Source of the DNA: Cupriavidus malaysiensis
GTDB taxonomy: Bacteria > Pseudomonadota > Gammaproteobacteria > Burkholderiales > Burkholderiaceae
NCBI RefSeq assembly: GCF_001854325.1
Contig: NZ_CP017755.1
Coordinates: 1,364,001 to 1,428,000, forward strand
Reading direction: 5' to 3'
Length of the DNA stretch: 64,000 nt
Part shown: positions 1 to 7,596 of the stretch, piece by piece
Numbering within the stretch: the stretch's first letter is position 1
Layout of the letters: every line of letters starts with the position of its first letter
Notes under the pieces: model-generated
Told to the model about the DNA's origin: nothing
Databases searched by the model: none
Seen by the model: the letters and a program-made list of their open reading frames with translations, nothing else
Made by a program: the position numbers and the translations under genes

Positions 1-391
1 GAGCCGGCGTGCTCTGGCAGTTGCGCTCGGGCTGCAGGTCGAAGAGGGTGATGACGGGCTTGGGCTTGATCGCCGCCAGTTCGATGCCGGCGACTTCCAG
101 CGTCAGTGTGCTGGCGCTGTTGACGGAGAAAGTGCCGTTGTCGGTCTTGACCGGCAGGCCGTCGGCCTTCACCGTCAGTCCGCTCAGCCCGGGCCAGCCG
201 GCCAGCTTGACCTGCATGATGGTCGCGGCGGGCGACGTGGCCGGAGGCGGCTGCACAGAGCTGCCTGCTGCGGGAGTGGCGGGGCTTTCCGCGCCATCGC
301 CACCGCAAGCGGCAAGGGAGCCGACGACGACGGCAAGCAGCGGGATGGCGTAGCGGTGGGTAACCGGCAGGGCGGGACGGCGAATCTTCAT
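1..391 (-). CDS. Secreted lipoprotein, C-terminus cut by window edge
   Basis: This gene begins at the ATG at 389-391 and runs off the left end, so only about 130 residues are visible. The N-terminus has a basic start (MKIRR), a hydrophobic stretch and a clear lipobox, LAAC, with the acylated cysteine near residue 29, followed by GGDG and a Ser/Ala/Pro-rich linker. It should therefore be exported and anchored to a membrane by its lipid. The visible mature part (from about residue 53) reads like a small beta-rich domain with alternating hydrophobic residues, but I do not recognise a family. The next gene (AraC regulator, ending at 578) lies on the same strand about 190 bases upstream. Lipoprotein status is fairly secure; function is unknown. 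Confidence 0.6.
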   Translation of the reverse strand, partial: MKIRRPALPVTHRYAIPLLAVVVGSLAACGGDGAESPATPAAGSSVQPPPATSPAATIMQVKLAGWPGLSGLTVKADGLPVKTDNGTFSVNSASTLTLEVAGIELAAIKPKPVITLFDLQPERNCQSTPA

Positions 392-577
392 GATTCCGGA
401 GCGGACGTACTGCGGTGGGCAGCCCGAGTGGGAGCACTCAGGGACGGGAGCGGGCGGTGATTGCCGCCCGCCGGAGCCCCGCATTGTTGGCCCGCCGTGT
501 GGCACGCCTGTGACGCAATGTCATGACATCAAGGCATGGCAATGCGCCATCGCCCGCCTCGCACCGGCGAGGCGCTC

Positions 578-1423
578 TTACGTCGACGTCAACGCATTCG
601 CCGGCGGCCTGGCGCGCAACGCCGTCGGTTCGATGCCGAACATGCGCTTGTGTGTCCGGGTCAGGTGCGCGGAATCCGCGAAGCCCGCCAGATGCGCGGC
701 CTCGGTCCAGGTCGCGCCGGACAGCGCGGCTTCGACGGCGAGGTTGATGCGCAGCCAGAGCACGTAGGCGCGGAAGGAACTGCCGGTCTCGGCGACGAAC
801 AGGTGCCGGAAGCGGCTTTCCGACAGCGCGACCGCGGCCGCCACGTCACGCAGCTGGACGGTATCGGCGAGATGCGCGCGGATGTAGTCCAGCGCCGGGC
901 CCAGGCGCGGGTCGGGCTGCCGTTCGAGGCCGGGCGTGCTGCCGCTCAGTTCCGCGATGGCGGCCGTGGCGGCACCGGCCAATGCCCTGGCGCCGTGGCC
1001 CGCCTGCAGGCCCTGGCGCAGCAGCCGCGCGGCGGCGCGGACAGCATCCGGCGGCAGTTCGGCCACGGCAGGGGTCGGATAGCGTGCCGTCAGCGCACGT
1101 CCGGCGCTGCTCTCGGGTTCGACGAAGAGGTGGGCCACGGTGGCGCTGCCGTCGATCTCGAACTGGTGCGTGCATTCGCTGGCGACGAAGGCTCCCGCGT
1201 AGCCGCACCAGTCGCCCTCGGGCTCGGTGCGGAAACCGAAGCGGCCCCGCAGGGCGATGGCGATCTGGTGCGCATGGTGGCGGTGCCACTGCGTGCGGCC
1301 CCGGCTTTCACCGATCCAGAGGCTGCCGCCATGCCAGAAACAAGGGCGGCCGATGGCCGCGATGGCCGAGAAGCCGGCGCGTGCGGCGGATGCTTGCGCG
1401 GATGTGCCCTGCTTCGCAGCCAC
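578..1423 (-). CDS. AraC-family transcriptional regulator with cupin-like N-terminus
   Basis: A transcription factor of about 281 residues. The N-terminal half has the histidine-rich cupin-type sensor segment (WHRHHAHQIAIALRG), and the C-terminal ~100 residues are an AraC double helix-turn-helix (helix 1 around LRDVAAAVALSESRFRHLF, helix 2 around AAHLAGFADSAHLTRTHKR). I place the start at the GTG at 1421-1423 because AAGGAG lies six bases upstream; the open frame extends to a TTG at 1456 with no ribosome site. Such cupin-AraC proteins usually sense a small aromatic or fatty ligand and control a neighbouring gene. Here the divergent neighbours are a YtkA-like lipoprotein and a cytochrome peroxidase, but a regulatory link is only a guess. 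Confidence 0.85.
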   Translation of the reverse strand: MAAKQGTSAQASAARAGFSAIAAIGRPCFWHGGSLWIGESRGRTQWHRHHAHQIAIALRGRFGFRTEPEGDWCGYAGAFVASECTHQFEIDGSATVAHLFVEPESSAGRALTARYPTPAVAELPPDAVRAAARLLRQGLQAGHGARALAGAATAAIAELSGSTPGLERQPDPRLGPALDYIRAHLADTVQLRDVAAAVALSESRFRHLFVAETGSSFRAYVLWLRINLAVEAALSGATWTEAAHLAGFADSAHLTRTHKRMFGIEPTALRARPPANALTST

Positions 1424-1770
1424 TGCGTTCTCCTTCAGGTCAGCCGTTTCGTTCAAGTGCCGGATGCCGGCGGCCGGGACAATCGCGCCATCCTAACAGC
1501 CTCTTGATTCCGCATGATGTACCGCTCTGCTTTTGCCCGGCACGCCCGTCCCTGCCGCCAGGCGGAACCCGACGCCGCCCGCCACCAGCGCTGGTCCGCT
1601 GGATGATTGAAATGGCTGGCGCCGACCGATTTCAGTGATTCAGTGGACTCGCTGTCGCGCGCCGTGCCCTGTCGCAATGCGGTGCTCCCGGCCAGTGCTT
1701 CGGCCGGGGGCCCCCCTCCGGGTCCCATCGACGCGGATTCGTTTCTCATCCCTCACCCAGGACACTATCC
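1424..1770. other. Divergent intergenic region, 347 bases, no gene
   Basis: This gap separates the AraC regulator (leftward) from the lipoprotein gene at 1771 (rightward), so it should carry both promoters. I see no convincing sigma-70 pair. Two small repeat features are present: an inverted pair TGAAAT/ATTTCA spanning 1608-1634, and an adjacent direct repeat TTCAGTGA/TTCAGTGG at 1631-1646. Either could bind the AraC protein, but nothing in the sequence proves it. No open frame here looks coding. Confidence 0.4.
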
Positions 1771-2211
1771 ATGTTCAAGCCATTGGCGCAGACCGTGCTG
1801 GTCTCGCTCGCGACCGCTTGTCTCGCTGCCTGCGGGACGCCACCCGCCGATCTCGATCTTTCGCTCCAGCATCCGACTGCCGAGGGCAGGTTCATCGTCA
1901 GCATGGTGCCACCCGCCGCGGGCGCGGCCATCCGCCAGATGCATGCCTGGCAGGTGCGCGTGGAAATGCCCGACGGGCGGCCTGTGCAGCATGCCGCCAT
2001 CGGCTTCGACGGCGGCATGCCGCAGCACGGCCATGGCTTTCCCACCGCGCCCCGCGTCACCGGCGAGCTTGCGCCGGGCGTCTATGCGCTGGAAGGCGTG
2101 AAGTTCAGCATGTCCGGCTGGTGGGACATGCGCCTGGCGATTCGCGCCGGTGACCTCAGCGATACCGCGGTGTTCAACGTCATCGTCGGCGATGACGGAT
2201 TGCGCCGCTGA
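1771..2211 (+). CDS. YtkA/FixH-like periplasmic lipoprotein
   Basis: A 146-residue lipoprotein with a signal peptide ending in the lipobox LAAC (Cys about residue 21). The mature domain contains the pattern GGMPQHGHGFPTAPRV followed by a segment ending KFSMSGWWDMRLAI, which is typical of YtkA/FixH-like domains, small immunoglobulin-like folds often found beside metal or cytochrome proteins. The conserved Met/His residues (GGMPQHGHG) could bind copper, an inference from related proteins. The gene stops 25 bases before a di-heme cytochrome gene and is probably co-transcribed with it; this pairing is common in proteobacteria and suggests a shared periplasmic redox role. Confidence 0.75.
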   Translation: MFKPLAQTVLVSLATACLAACGTPPADLDLSLQHPTAEGRFIVSMVPPAAGAAIRQMHAWQVRVEMPDGRPVQHAAIGFDGGMPQHGHGFPTAPRVTGELAPGVYALEGVKFSMSGWWDMRLAIRAGDLSDTAVFNVIVGDDGLRR

Positions 2212-2236
2212 GCCGCATCGGCCAGGAGACCGTTTG

Positions 2237-3598
2237 ATGGACCCGATTGTTGGAATCAAGGGGCTTGCGCTGCCGCGCGCGGGCCGGCGTGCGCGGCGGC
2301 TGCGGGCGCCGGCCGCGGTGCTCATCTGCCTCGCGGCGCTTGTGCGGATCGCGCCCGGCCTTGCCGGCGATGGTGCCGATGCTGGCGATCCCTGGACGAA
2401 GGGGGAGCGTGCCGTCCTGTCTACGATGCACCTGAGGCAGCTGCCGTCGCCGTCGCCCGATCCCTCGAATGCGGTGGCCGATGTGCCGGCGGCGGCGGCG
2501 CTCGGCAAGCGGCTCTTCTCGGATGCACGCCTGTCGCGCAACGGCGCGGTGTCGTGCGCCACCTGCCATGTGCCTGAGCGGCAGTTCCAGGATGGCCTGG
2601 CGGTCGGCAGGGGGATCGGCGACGGCCGCCGCCGCACCATGCCGGTTGCCGCGACGGCGCATAGTCCTTTCCTGTTCTGGGATGGCCGCAAGGACAGCCA
2701 GTGGTCCCAGGCCCTGGGCCCGCTGGAAGATGGCGTCGAGCATGGCGGCAACCGGCTGCAGCTGGCCCGGGTCGCGCTGGCCCACTACCGGCGTGAATAC
2801 GAGTCCTTGTTCGGGCGCCCGCCGGAGCTGCCGTCATGGCCGGCCGATGCCTCGCCGCTGGGCAGCGAGCGCGAGAAGCAGGCGTGGTCGTCGCTCGCGC
2901 CCGCGCAACGGGATGCCATCAACCGCGTATTTGCCAATCTCGGCAAGGCCATCGCAGCCTACGAGCGGACCGTGGCCTACGGCGAATCGCGCTTCGACCG
3001 CTACGTCGAAGCCGTGCTCGCCGGAGACCGCGAGGGCAGGCGCATGCTTTCGGCGCAGGAGATCAAGGGCCTGCGCTTGTTCCTCGGCAAGGCGCAATGC
3101 GCGACATGCCACAACGGTCCGCTGCTGACCGACCAGGCTTTTCACAATACCGGTGTGCCGCCGGGAGCGCGGCGGCTTCCCGACCCCGGGCGCGCGGCGG
3201 CCACGGCAGGCGTGCTGGCCGACGAGTTCAATTGCCTGGGGCGCTATAGCGATGCGCCGCCGGAGCACTGCCGCGAACTGCGCTTCATGGCCGCAGGCGG
3301 GCCGGACCTGGCGGGCGCCTTCAAGACGTCGGGCCTGCGCAACGTGGCCTTGCGGGCCCCTTATATGCATGGCGGGCAGCTCGCCACCCTGGATGCCGTG
3401 ATGGCGCACTACATGCGATCGCCGGCCGCGGCGGTGGGACATTCCGAGTTGTCGGCGGAGGAGGGGGGCCACGCCGGGCACCTGCGTATCCGCTTGACGG
3501 AGACCGAGGCAGGCGACGTGGTGGCGTTCCTGGGCAGCCTGTCGGGGCCCATCGTGGAGCGTCCCGTCGGCGCGAGGCCGGCGGAGCCGGTGCGCTGA
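2237..3598 (+). CDS. Di-heme cytochrome c peroxidase / MauG-family protein
   Basis: About 453 residues with an N-terminal signal segment and two heme-binding CxxCH motifs: CATCH in SCATCHVPERQFQDG about one quarter along, and CATCH in QCATCHNGPLLTD about two thirds along. Between them lies the conserved FWDGRKDSQWSQALGPLED region of the MauG/CCP family. These periplasmic enzymes either reduce hydrogen peroxide with electrons from small cytochromes or, in the MauG branch, perform oxidative modifications. The start is set at the ATG at 2237 with AGGAGA eight bases upstream; a longer frame from 2150 would overlap the preceding gene. It probably forms an operon with the YtkA-like lipoprotein. I cannot tell peroxidase from MauG activity by reading alone. 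Confidence 0.85.
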   Translation: MDPIVGIKGLALPRAGRRARRLRAPAAVLICLAALVRIAPGLAGDGADAGDPWTKGERAVLSTMHLRQLPSPSPDPSNAVADVPAAAALGKRLFSDARLSRNGAVSCATCHVPERQFQDGLAVGRGIGDGRRRTMPVAATAHSPFLFWDGRKDSQWSQALGPLEDGVEHGGNRLQLARVALAHYRREYESLFGRPPELPSWPADASPLGSEREKQAWSSLAPAQRDAINRVFANLGKAIAAYERTVAYGESRFDRYVEAVLAGDREGRRMLSAQEIKGLRLFLGKAQCATCHNGPLLTDQAFHNTGVPPGARRLPDPGRAAATAGVLADEFNCLGRYSDAPPEHCRELRFMAAGGPDLAGAFKTSGLRNVALRAPYMHGGQLATLDAVMAHYMRSPAAAVGHSELSAEEGGHAGHLRIRLTETEAGDVVAFLGSLSGPIVERPVGARPAEPVR

Positions 3599-3644
3599 GC
3601 GGGCCGGGCACAGGCCGGGTTCCATGGCTGCGCGAGGCAGTGGA

Positions 3645-4367
3645 CTAGCCTTCGACCTCGATCCGCCGGTAGACCCGGTAGCCCTGTCCGCGCACCGTGG
3701 CGATCGGCAGCCGCTGGCCGCTGGCCTGTTCGATCTTGCGGCGCAGCCGGTGCATCTGCGTATCCAGGCGGCGCTGGTCGTAGTGCAGGTAGTCCTCGCC
3801 GAGCGCCTTGACGATGCTCCTGCGGGTCACGTACTGCGCGCCGTGGGCGCCGTCGGCGAGCGCGCGCAGCACCGTGTAGTCCTGCGCCGACAGCGGCACG
3901 GGCGCGCAACCCGGCGGCATCAGCGCAGGCGGCGCGGCGGACAGGCGCCATGCCGCGGGCGCATCGGCCGGCGCGGCCTGCAGTGCTTCGTCGGGCAGCG
4001 CCTGCTGGCGCGCGGAGATGTCGCGCGCCACTGCCACGCGGTGTGTCTTGCACTCGGACAGGCGCGCCGACCACTCGATGGTGGCGAGGCTGCCGTCCTT
4101 GCGGACGTAGCGGTTCTCGAAGTGCCGCTGCTGGTAGCCGGCCTCGATGCGCGCGACCGCCTGCAGCGTTCGGTCGAGGTCCTCGGCGTAGAGGAAGTCG
4201 AGCATCGATCTGCCGACCATCTCCTCCGGCCGGTAGCCGAAGATGGCTTCGCAGGCGCCGCTGATGGACAGGAAGCGGCCTTGCCGGTCGACCACGCAGA
4301 TTGCGTCGAGCAGCAGGTCCATGACGTGCTTGGGTGGCTGGATCGCCATCTTCGTTCTTGCAGGCAT
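3645..4367 (-). CDS. PAS domain fused to OmpR-type winged-helix DNA-binding domain
   Basis: A 240-residue one-component regulator. Residues about 10-125 form a PAS sensor domain (DAICVVDRQGRFLSISGACE, then MVGRSMLDFLYAEDL, ending in VAVARDIS). Residues about 150-238 form an OmpR-type winged helix, with HYDQRRLDTQMHRLRRKIE and the wing ATVRGQGYRVYRR. No receiver domain or phospho-acceptor aspartate is present, so the signal is presumably read directly by the PAS domain. The frame stays open to 4529, but the upstream part is low-complexity and would overlap the next gene; starts at 4367 or 4349 are more likely. It converges on the cytochrome peroxidase gene. The target genes are unknown. Confidence 0.75.
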   Translation of the reverse strand: MPARTKMAIQPPKHVMDLLLDAICVVDRQGRFLSISGACEAIFGYRPEEMVGRSMLDFLYAEDLDRTLQAVARIEAGYQQRHFENRYVRKDGSLATIEWSARLSECKTHRVAVARDISARQQALPDEALQAAPADAPAAWRLSAAPPALMPPGCAPVPLSAQDYTVLRALADGAHGAQYVTRRSIVKALGEDYLHYDQRRLDTQMHRLRRKIEQASGQRLPIATVRGQGYRVYRRIEVEG

Positions 4368-4482
4368 CTTGCAGACATCGGGTGCCACCACCGCCGGCGG
4401 CCCCGTTCCAGGCGCCGATTTTAACCGGCGGCGCGCAACCCCGCTGCCGGGTGGGGCGCCGCGGGCGCGGTTGTCTCGCTTG

Positions 4483-4743
4483 CTAGGCGCCGTCCCCGCC
4501 GCCCCCGCCGCCCCCGTTGTCCCCGTCATCGTCGTCGCGCGCTCTGCGCCCGCCCGGCCTGGACGTGGGGCGCCCCTGGCGACCGAGCGGCAGTTGCGGG
4601 TATTGCATGGCGGCGTATTGCAGTGCGGCGTCCTCGGAGGCGAACGGCAGCGGGCTGTCGGTGGAGTCGTCCTCGTAGACCGGAGTCAGGTAGACCTTGC
4701 CGCGGATCACCTTGCTGAGATTGAGTCGCTTGAGCGCTTTCAT
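4483..4743 (-). CDS. Small hypothetical protein with Gly/Asp-rich tail
   Basis: An 86-residue frame beginning MKALKRLNLSKVIRGKVYL and containing a plausible folded segment (TPVYEDDSTDSPLPFASEDAA, residues about 20-40, then LQYAAMQYPQLP), followed by an arginine stretch and a C-terminal run of aspartate and glycine. The first half reads like a real protein rather than a composition artefact. No clear ribosome site precedes the ATG at 4741-4743, and the frame continues upstream, so the start is uncertain. I do not recognise a family. It sits between the PAS regulator and the isochorismatase-type gene on the same strand. Confidence 0.4.
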   Translation of the reverse strand: MKALKRLNLSKVIRGKVYLTPVYEDDSTDSPLPFASEDAALQYAAMQYPQLPLGRQGRPTSRPGGRRARDDDDGDNGGGGGGGDGA

Positions 4744-4946
4744 GCCGGACGGAATGGATTGGCCTGCCGCGCCGCAGGCAGCCCGCAGGAGGCGCCGGGA
4801 TGGCGTCATGCGGGTGAGGTGCCGGCGTTGGCGTGCACGTGGGCGTCGCAGCTTGAGCCTACGACGCAGTAGCGTGCGTCGCATGCCCCTTTCGGGGGGC
4901 GCGGGTGCGCTGGCGCACGCAGGTGGGCGGGCCGGCGGCGCCGGGT

Positions 4947-5525
4947 TCAGTCGGGCCGCGGCAGGTCGCCCGGGGCGGCGTGGCCGATGGCCGGAGACTT
5001 GATGTGGCGCAGGGCGTCGCGGAAATGCTCGTGCCGGGCGCTGCGCAGCCATTCGAAGGCCACCATCTCGACCGTGGCCGGCAGCGCGCCGGCGGCGGCC
5101 AGGCGTGCCACCGCGGTGTCGTGGTCGATGGCCTTGCGCGAGCCGGTGGCATCGACCAGCAGGGTGACCTCGCGCCCGTGCCCGAGCAGGCCGAGCGCGG
5201 TCTGCAGCACGCAGACGTGGGCTTCGCAGCCGGCCACGATGACGCGGCGGCGTGTCGCCGGCAGGATCTCGCACAGGCCGTCGGCGCAGGCATCGAAGCT
5301 GTCCTTGGCGAAGGTGCGGTCGCACAGCGCCGTGACTTCGGCGAGGTTGGCGCCCAGGCTGCCGGGGCTCTGTTCCGTGCCGATCACCGGCACGCCGAGG
5401 CGGCGCGCGATGGTGGCCAGGCGCACGCATTCCCTGACCACCTGCTCGCCATGGCGGATGGCCGGCATCAGGCGGGCCTGCAGGTCGACCAGGACCAGTA
5501 TGGAATCGGCGGCATCGTGCAGCAT
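4947..5525 (-). CDS. Isochorismatase-family cysteine hydrolase
   Basis: A 192-residue cytoplasmic enzyme of the isochorismatase/nicotinamidase fold. The three catalytic elements are visible: Asp in LVLVDLQARL near the start, Lys in TFAKDSFDA, and the nucleophile Cys in GCEAHVCVLQTALG. The family hydrolyses amides or enol ethers such as nicotinamide, N-carbamoyl compounds or isochorismate; the short length and the EAHVC motif match the YcaC-type group of unknown substrate. Two starts are close, ATG at 5531 and ATG at 5525; AGGAG at 5533-5537 is seven bases from the second, so I use 5525. Three perfect 11-base repeats lie just upstream. Confidence 0.85.
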   Translation of the reverse strand: MLHDAADSILVLVDLQARLMPAIRHGEQVVRECVRLATIARRLGVPVIGTEQSPGSLGANLAEVTALCDRTFAKDSFDACADGLCEILPATRRRVIVAGCEAHVCVLQTALGLLGHGREVTLLVDATGSRKAIDHDTAVARLAAAGALPATVEMVAFEWLRSARHEHFRDALRHIKSPAIGHAAPGDLPRPD

Positions 5526-5539
5526 CGTCATTCTCCTGT

Positions 5540-5572
5540 GGGGCCGGCATGGGGCCGGCATGGGGCCGGCAT
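5540..5572. repeat. Three perfect tandem copies of an 11-base unit
   Basis: The unit GGGGCCGGCAT occurs three times head to tail at 5540-5550, 5551-5561 and 5562-5572, followed by a partial copy (GGG). Each unit contains the palindrome GCCGGC, and the 11-base period is close to one helical turn. It lies 15-47 bases upstream of the isochorismatase-type start, next to its ribosome site. It may be a slippage-prone microsatellite or stacked binding sites. Confidence 0.8.
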
Positions 5573-5684
5573 GGGCGCGAGGGCACAGCGCCAAGGCTGC
5601 CAGTGCCGCGCCGGGATGGCAAGCGCGCCGCCGCTCGTGCCGGCCGGGCGCCAGGCCCCTGGAAGGCGGATGCCGGACGTTGGG

Positions 5685-5713
5685 CGTTAGACATTCGGCG
5701 TTAGACGTTAGAC
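5685..5713. repeat. Three CGTTAGAC direct repeats
   Basis: CGTTAGAC occurs at 5685-5692, 5699-5706 and 5706-5713, the last two sharing one base. They end 40 bases before the YbaK-type gene at 5753. The spacing (14 then 7 bases) is a multiple of seven, typical of locally duplicated sequence. No function is evident. Confidence 0.6.
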
Positions 5714-5752
5714 TTGAGCCCTTCGAAGCCAAGCCAGACAGCGTTGTTCACC

Positions 5753-6238
5753 ATGAGCCTGCAATCCGTCAGCGATTTCCTTGCCCGCCACGCCCCCGAC
5801 ATCCGCATCGTCGAGAAGGACACCAGTACCGCCACCGTGGCCGAGGCGGCGACGGCCCACGGGGTGGAGCCGGCTCAGATCGCCAAGACCCTGTCGTTAT
5901 GGCTGAAGGACGAGGTGGTGCTGCTGGTGATGGGCGGCGATACCCGCATTGACAACCGCAAGTACAAGGATCGTTTCGGCGCCAAGGCCAAGATGCTGAA
6001 CGCGGACGAGGTGCAGCAGTGGACCGGCCACCCGGTCGGCGGGGTCTGCCCTTTCGGCCTGCCGCGCGATCTCCGCATCTTTGCCGACGTGTCGCTGCAG
6101 AAGTTCGAGGAAGTGCTGCCAGCCGCGGGTGCCACCCATGCCGCGGTGCGGATCGCGCCGGCGCACCTGGCGCAGTTGGTCAAGGCCGAGTGGGTGGACG
6201 TGGCACAGGAGCAAGCGCAGGCGCCTGTGCCGGCCTGA
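5753..6238 (+). CDS. YbaK/EbsC-family aminoacyl-tRNA deacylase
   Basis: A 161-residue protein of the YbaK/ProXp superfamily, stand-alone trans-editing domains that hydrolyse mischarged aminoacyl-tRNA in the cytoplasm. Visible hallmarks are TLSLWLKDEVVLLVMGGDTR, the following DNRKYKDRFGAKAKML stretch with the conserved lysine, and the GHPVGGVCPFGLP motif that forms the substrate pocket. The start at ATG 5753 (MSLQSVSDF) fits the usual length; an upstream in-frame ATG at 5714 would add a non-conserved extension through the GTTAGAC repeats. No strong ribosome site is visible. The gene converges on the cytochrome b gene at 6275. The exact amino acid edited cannot be read from sequence. Confidence 0.85.
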   Translation: MSLQSVSDFLARHAPDIRIVEKDTSTATVAEAATAHGVEPAQIAKTLSLWLKDEVVLLVMGGDTRIDNRKYKDRFGAKAKMLNADEVQQWTGHPVGGVCPFGLPRDLRIFADVSLQKFEEVLPAAGATHAAVRIAPAHLAQLVKAEWVDVAQEQAQAPVPA

Positions 6239-6274
6239 AGCGCGGCCGAGGCCGCGCGCCCGCAGCGCGCCGGC

Positions 6275-6850
6275 CTAGCCGCGAGGCGTCGTGCGGGAGC
6301 TTCCGTCGTCCGCTCGCTTGCGCCCGTGGATCATTGCCGCCACGAGGTTCTCACCGTGCATCCGCCCCATGACGATGGCCGCCACGACGTGCACGCCCAC
6401 CAGCACCATCAGGCAATCGGCCAGCGCGGCATGCAGGTCTACCGGCCAGTCTTCGCCCCAGAAGGCGTCGAGCCGGGACAGCCATCCGGTCGCGGCAAGA
6501 GCGAGGATCAGTGTCCACATCGTCACCATCATCAGGGCGCCCAGCGGCGTGTGGCTGAGATAGCGCGGCGCGCGCCCGGCGAGCAGGGCGCGGCTGTAGG
6601 CAAGCGCGCCCGATGGCGACGGCAGCCACGCCGAGAAGCGCGCCGGCGGGCTGCCGACAAAGCCCCACAACAGGCGCAGCAGCACCAGGCCAGCGGTGGC
6701 ATAGCCGAGTGTGCGATGCAGCGGGCCGCCGGAGTTTTCCACCAGTTCCCACAGCACCAGTGCTGCTACGCTCCAGTGAGTGAAGCGGACCACGGCATCC
6801 CAGACGCGCACCGTGGCCTGCGTGCCTGCCGGCATGCTCGGCTTCTTCAT
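6275..6850 (-). CDS. Di-heme cytochrome b561-family membrane protein
   Basis: A 191-residue inner-membrane protein with four hydrophobic segments and the histidines expected to bind b-type heme: FTHWSVAAL in the first helix, GPLHRTLGY before the second, DLHAALAD and GVHVVAAIVMGRMHGEN near the last. Proteins of this cytochrome b561/Ni-hydrogenase-b family pass electrons between the quinone pool and periplasmic partners. It begins 22 bases downstream of a PepSY-domain gene, so the two are almost certainly co-transcribed. Similar cytochrome b plus PepSY pairs are seen in betaproteobacteria, where the partner is exported. The electron donor and acceptor are not apparent. Confidence 0.85.
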   Translation of the reverse strand: MKKPSMPAGTQATVRVWDAVVRFTHWSVAALVLWELVENSGGPLHRTLGYATAGLVLLRLLWGFVGSPPARFSAWLPSPSGALAYSRALLAGRAPRYLSHTPLGALMMVTMWTLILALAATGWLSRLDAFWGEDWPVDLHAALADCLMVLVGVHVVAAIVMGRMHGENLVAAMIHGRKRADDGSSRTTPRG

Positions 6851-6871
6851 CGCTGCTTCATGTGAGGCTTC

Positions 6872-7138
6872 TTACTTGCCGATCTCCGACTTCACCACCT
6901 CCAGGGTCTTGGTGTCGTAGTAGATCTCGGCCTTCTTGCCGTCCTGGGTCGTGCCGTAGATCTCGTAGCAGTTGCCGTCGACCTTGAATTTCTTGATCTT
7001 GTAGCCTTCGGCTTCGATCTTCGCCCTGGCATCCGCTTCCTTCATCCACTCGGCTTTCGGGTGGGCGGTGCATTTGGCACTGGCGAAGGCGCCAGTGGAA
7101 AACAGGCCGGCCAGGACAAACAGGGTAATACGCTGCAT
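6872..7138 (-). CDS. Small secreted PepSY-domain protein
   Basis: An 88-residue protein with a cleavable signal peptide (MQRITLFVLAGLFSTGAFA) and a single PepSY-type domain (EWMKEADARAKIEAEGYKI, then FKVDGNCYEIYGTTQDGKK and a C-terminal AEIYYDTKTLEVV strand). PepSY domains are small periplasmic modules that often bind or modulate partner proteins. GGGAGACAACCC upstream of the ATG gives a workable ribosome site. The gene heads a two-gene operon with the cytochrome b at 6275. An imperfect palindrome at 7181-7201 lies about 45 bases upstream and may be its operator. Confidence 0.85.
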   Translation of the reverse strand: MQRITLFVLAGLFSTGAFASAKCTAHPKAEWMKEADARAKIEAEGYKIKKFKVDGNCYEIYGTTQDGKKAEIYYDTKTLEVVKSEIGK

Positions 7139-7180
7139 GGGTTGTCTCCCTATCGGATAGATCAGTGGCGGAGAGGCTAA

Positions 7181-7201
7181 TGCAAGCGAGAACGATTTGC
7201 A
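7181..7201. promoter_or_regulatory. Imperfect 21-base palindrome, candidate Fur-like operator
   Basis: The sequence runs TGCAA-N11-TTGCA, an inverted repeat with matching ends. It is 43 bases upstream of the PepSY start, a promoter-like distance. It matches the classical Fur box in roughly half of its positions, so iron control is possible but unproven; it is also AT-rich for this genome. Confidence 0.3.
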
Positions 7202-7225
7202 ATTCTGGAATGTTCCTGCGCGGCC

Positions 7226-7465
7226 TCAGCCGGGAGCTCGCAGGGCCGCGTCGAGTCGATCCACTACCTCGGCCCAGTCCGCGTCTTCGAGAATCTCGTC
7301 GCGCAGCAGGGCGGCCTGCGCCGGGGTCCAGAAGGGCGCGTCGGCGAGGGCGATGCCAGCCGCCAGCGGTGCATGGGTAGCCAGGAAGGCACGGATGCCA
7401 GCGTCGTCGGCGGGCAGTCCCAGTTGGGCGAACAGTTCGGAAAAGCGGTGGAACGAGGCGTCCAT
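7226..7465 (-). CDS. DUF2789-family protein
   Basis: A 79-residue cytoplasmic protein matching the DUF2789 pattern: MDASFHRFSELFAQLGLP at the start, then IRAFLATHAPL, DAPFWTPAQAALLRDE and a C-terminal DADWAEVVDRLDAAL. The family is restricted to proteobacteria and has no established function. The ATG at 7463-7465 gives the usual family length; an upstream in-frame start at 7537 would only add an arginine/proline-rich shadow sequence. It lies downstream of the PepSY-independent gap and upstream (same strand) of the anti-sigma factor gene. Confidence 0.75.
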   Translation of the reverse strand: MDASFHRFSELFAQLGLPADDAGIRAFLATHAPLAAGIALADAPFWTPAQAALLRDEILEDADWAEVVDRLDAALRAPG

Positions 7466-7596
7466 GATCGGCTTGGCTTGGCCGCCCGGCGGGCGGCGGG
7501 TGGAAAGGAAGGGCCGTCTGCCGCAGGCGCGGCCCATGCCCTCGGAACTATAGCCTACCGAGATGGCCGCAGGCCCGGCGACGGGTCGACAGGCGT

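Noticed and set aside
451..470. CGGGCGG/CCGCCCG hairpin upstream of the first lipoprotein gene
   Set aside because: Good stem but no T run on either strand; probably a chance GC-rich inverted repeat.
5661..5692. GGAAGGC and GTTAGAC considered as a second ECF promoter before the YbaK-type gene
   Set aside because: Spacing is 18 rather than 16, the -35 lacks the AT-rich part, and GTTAGAC is part of a local repeat.
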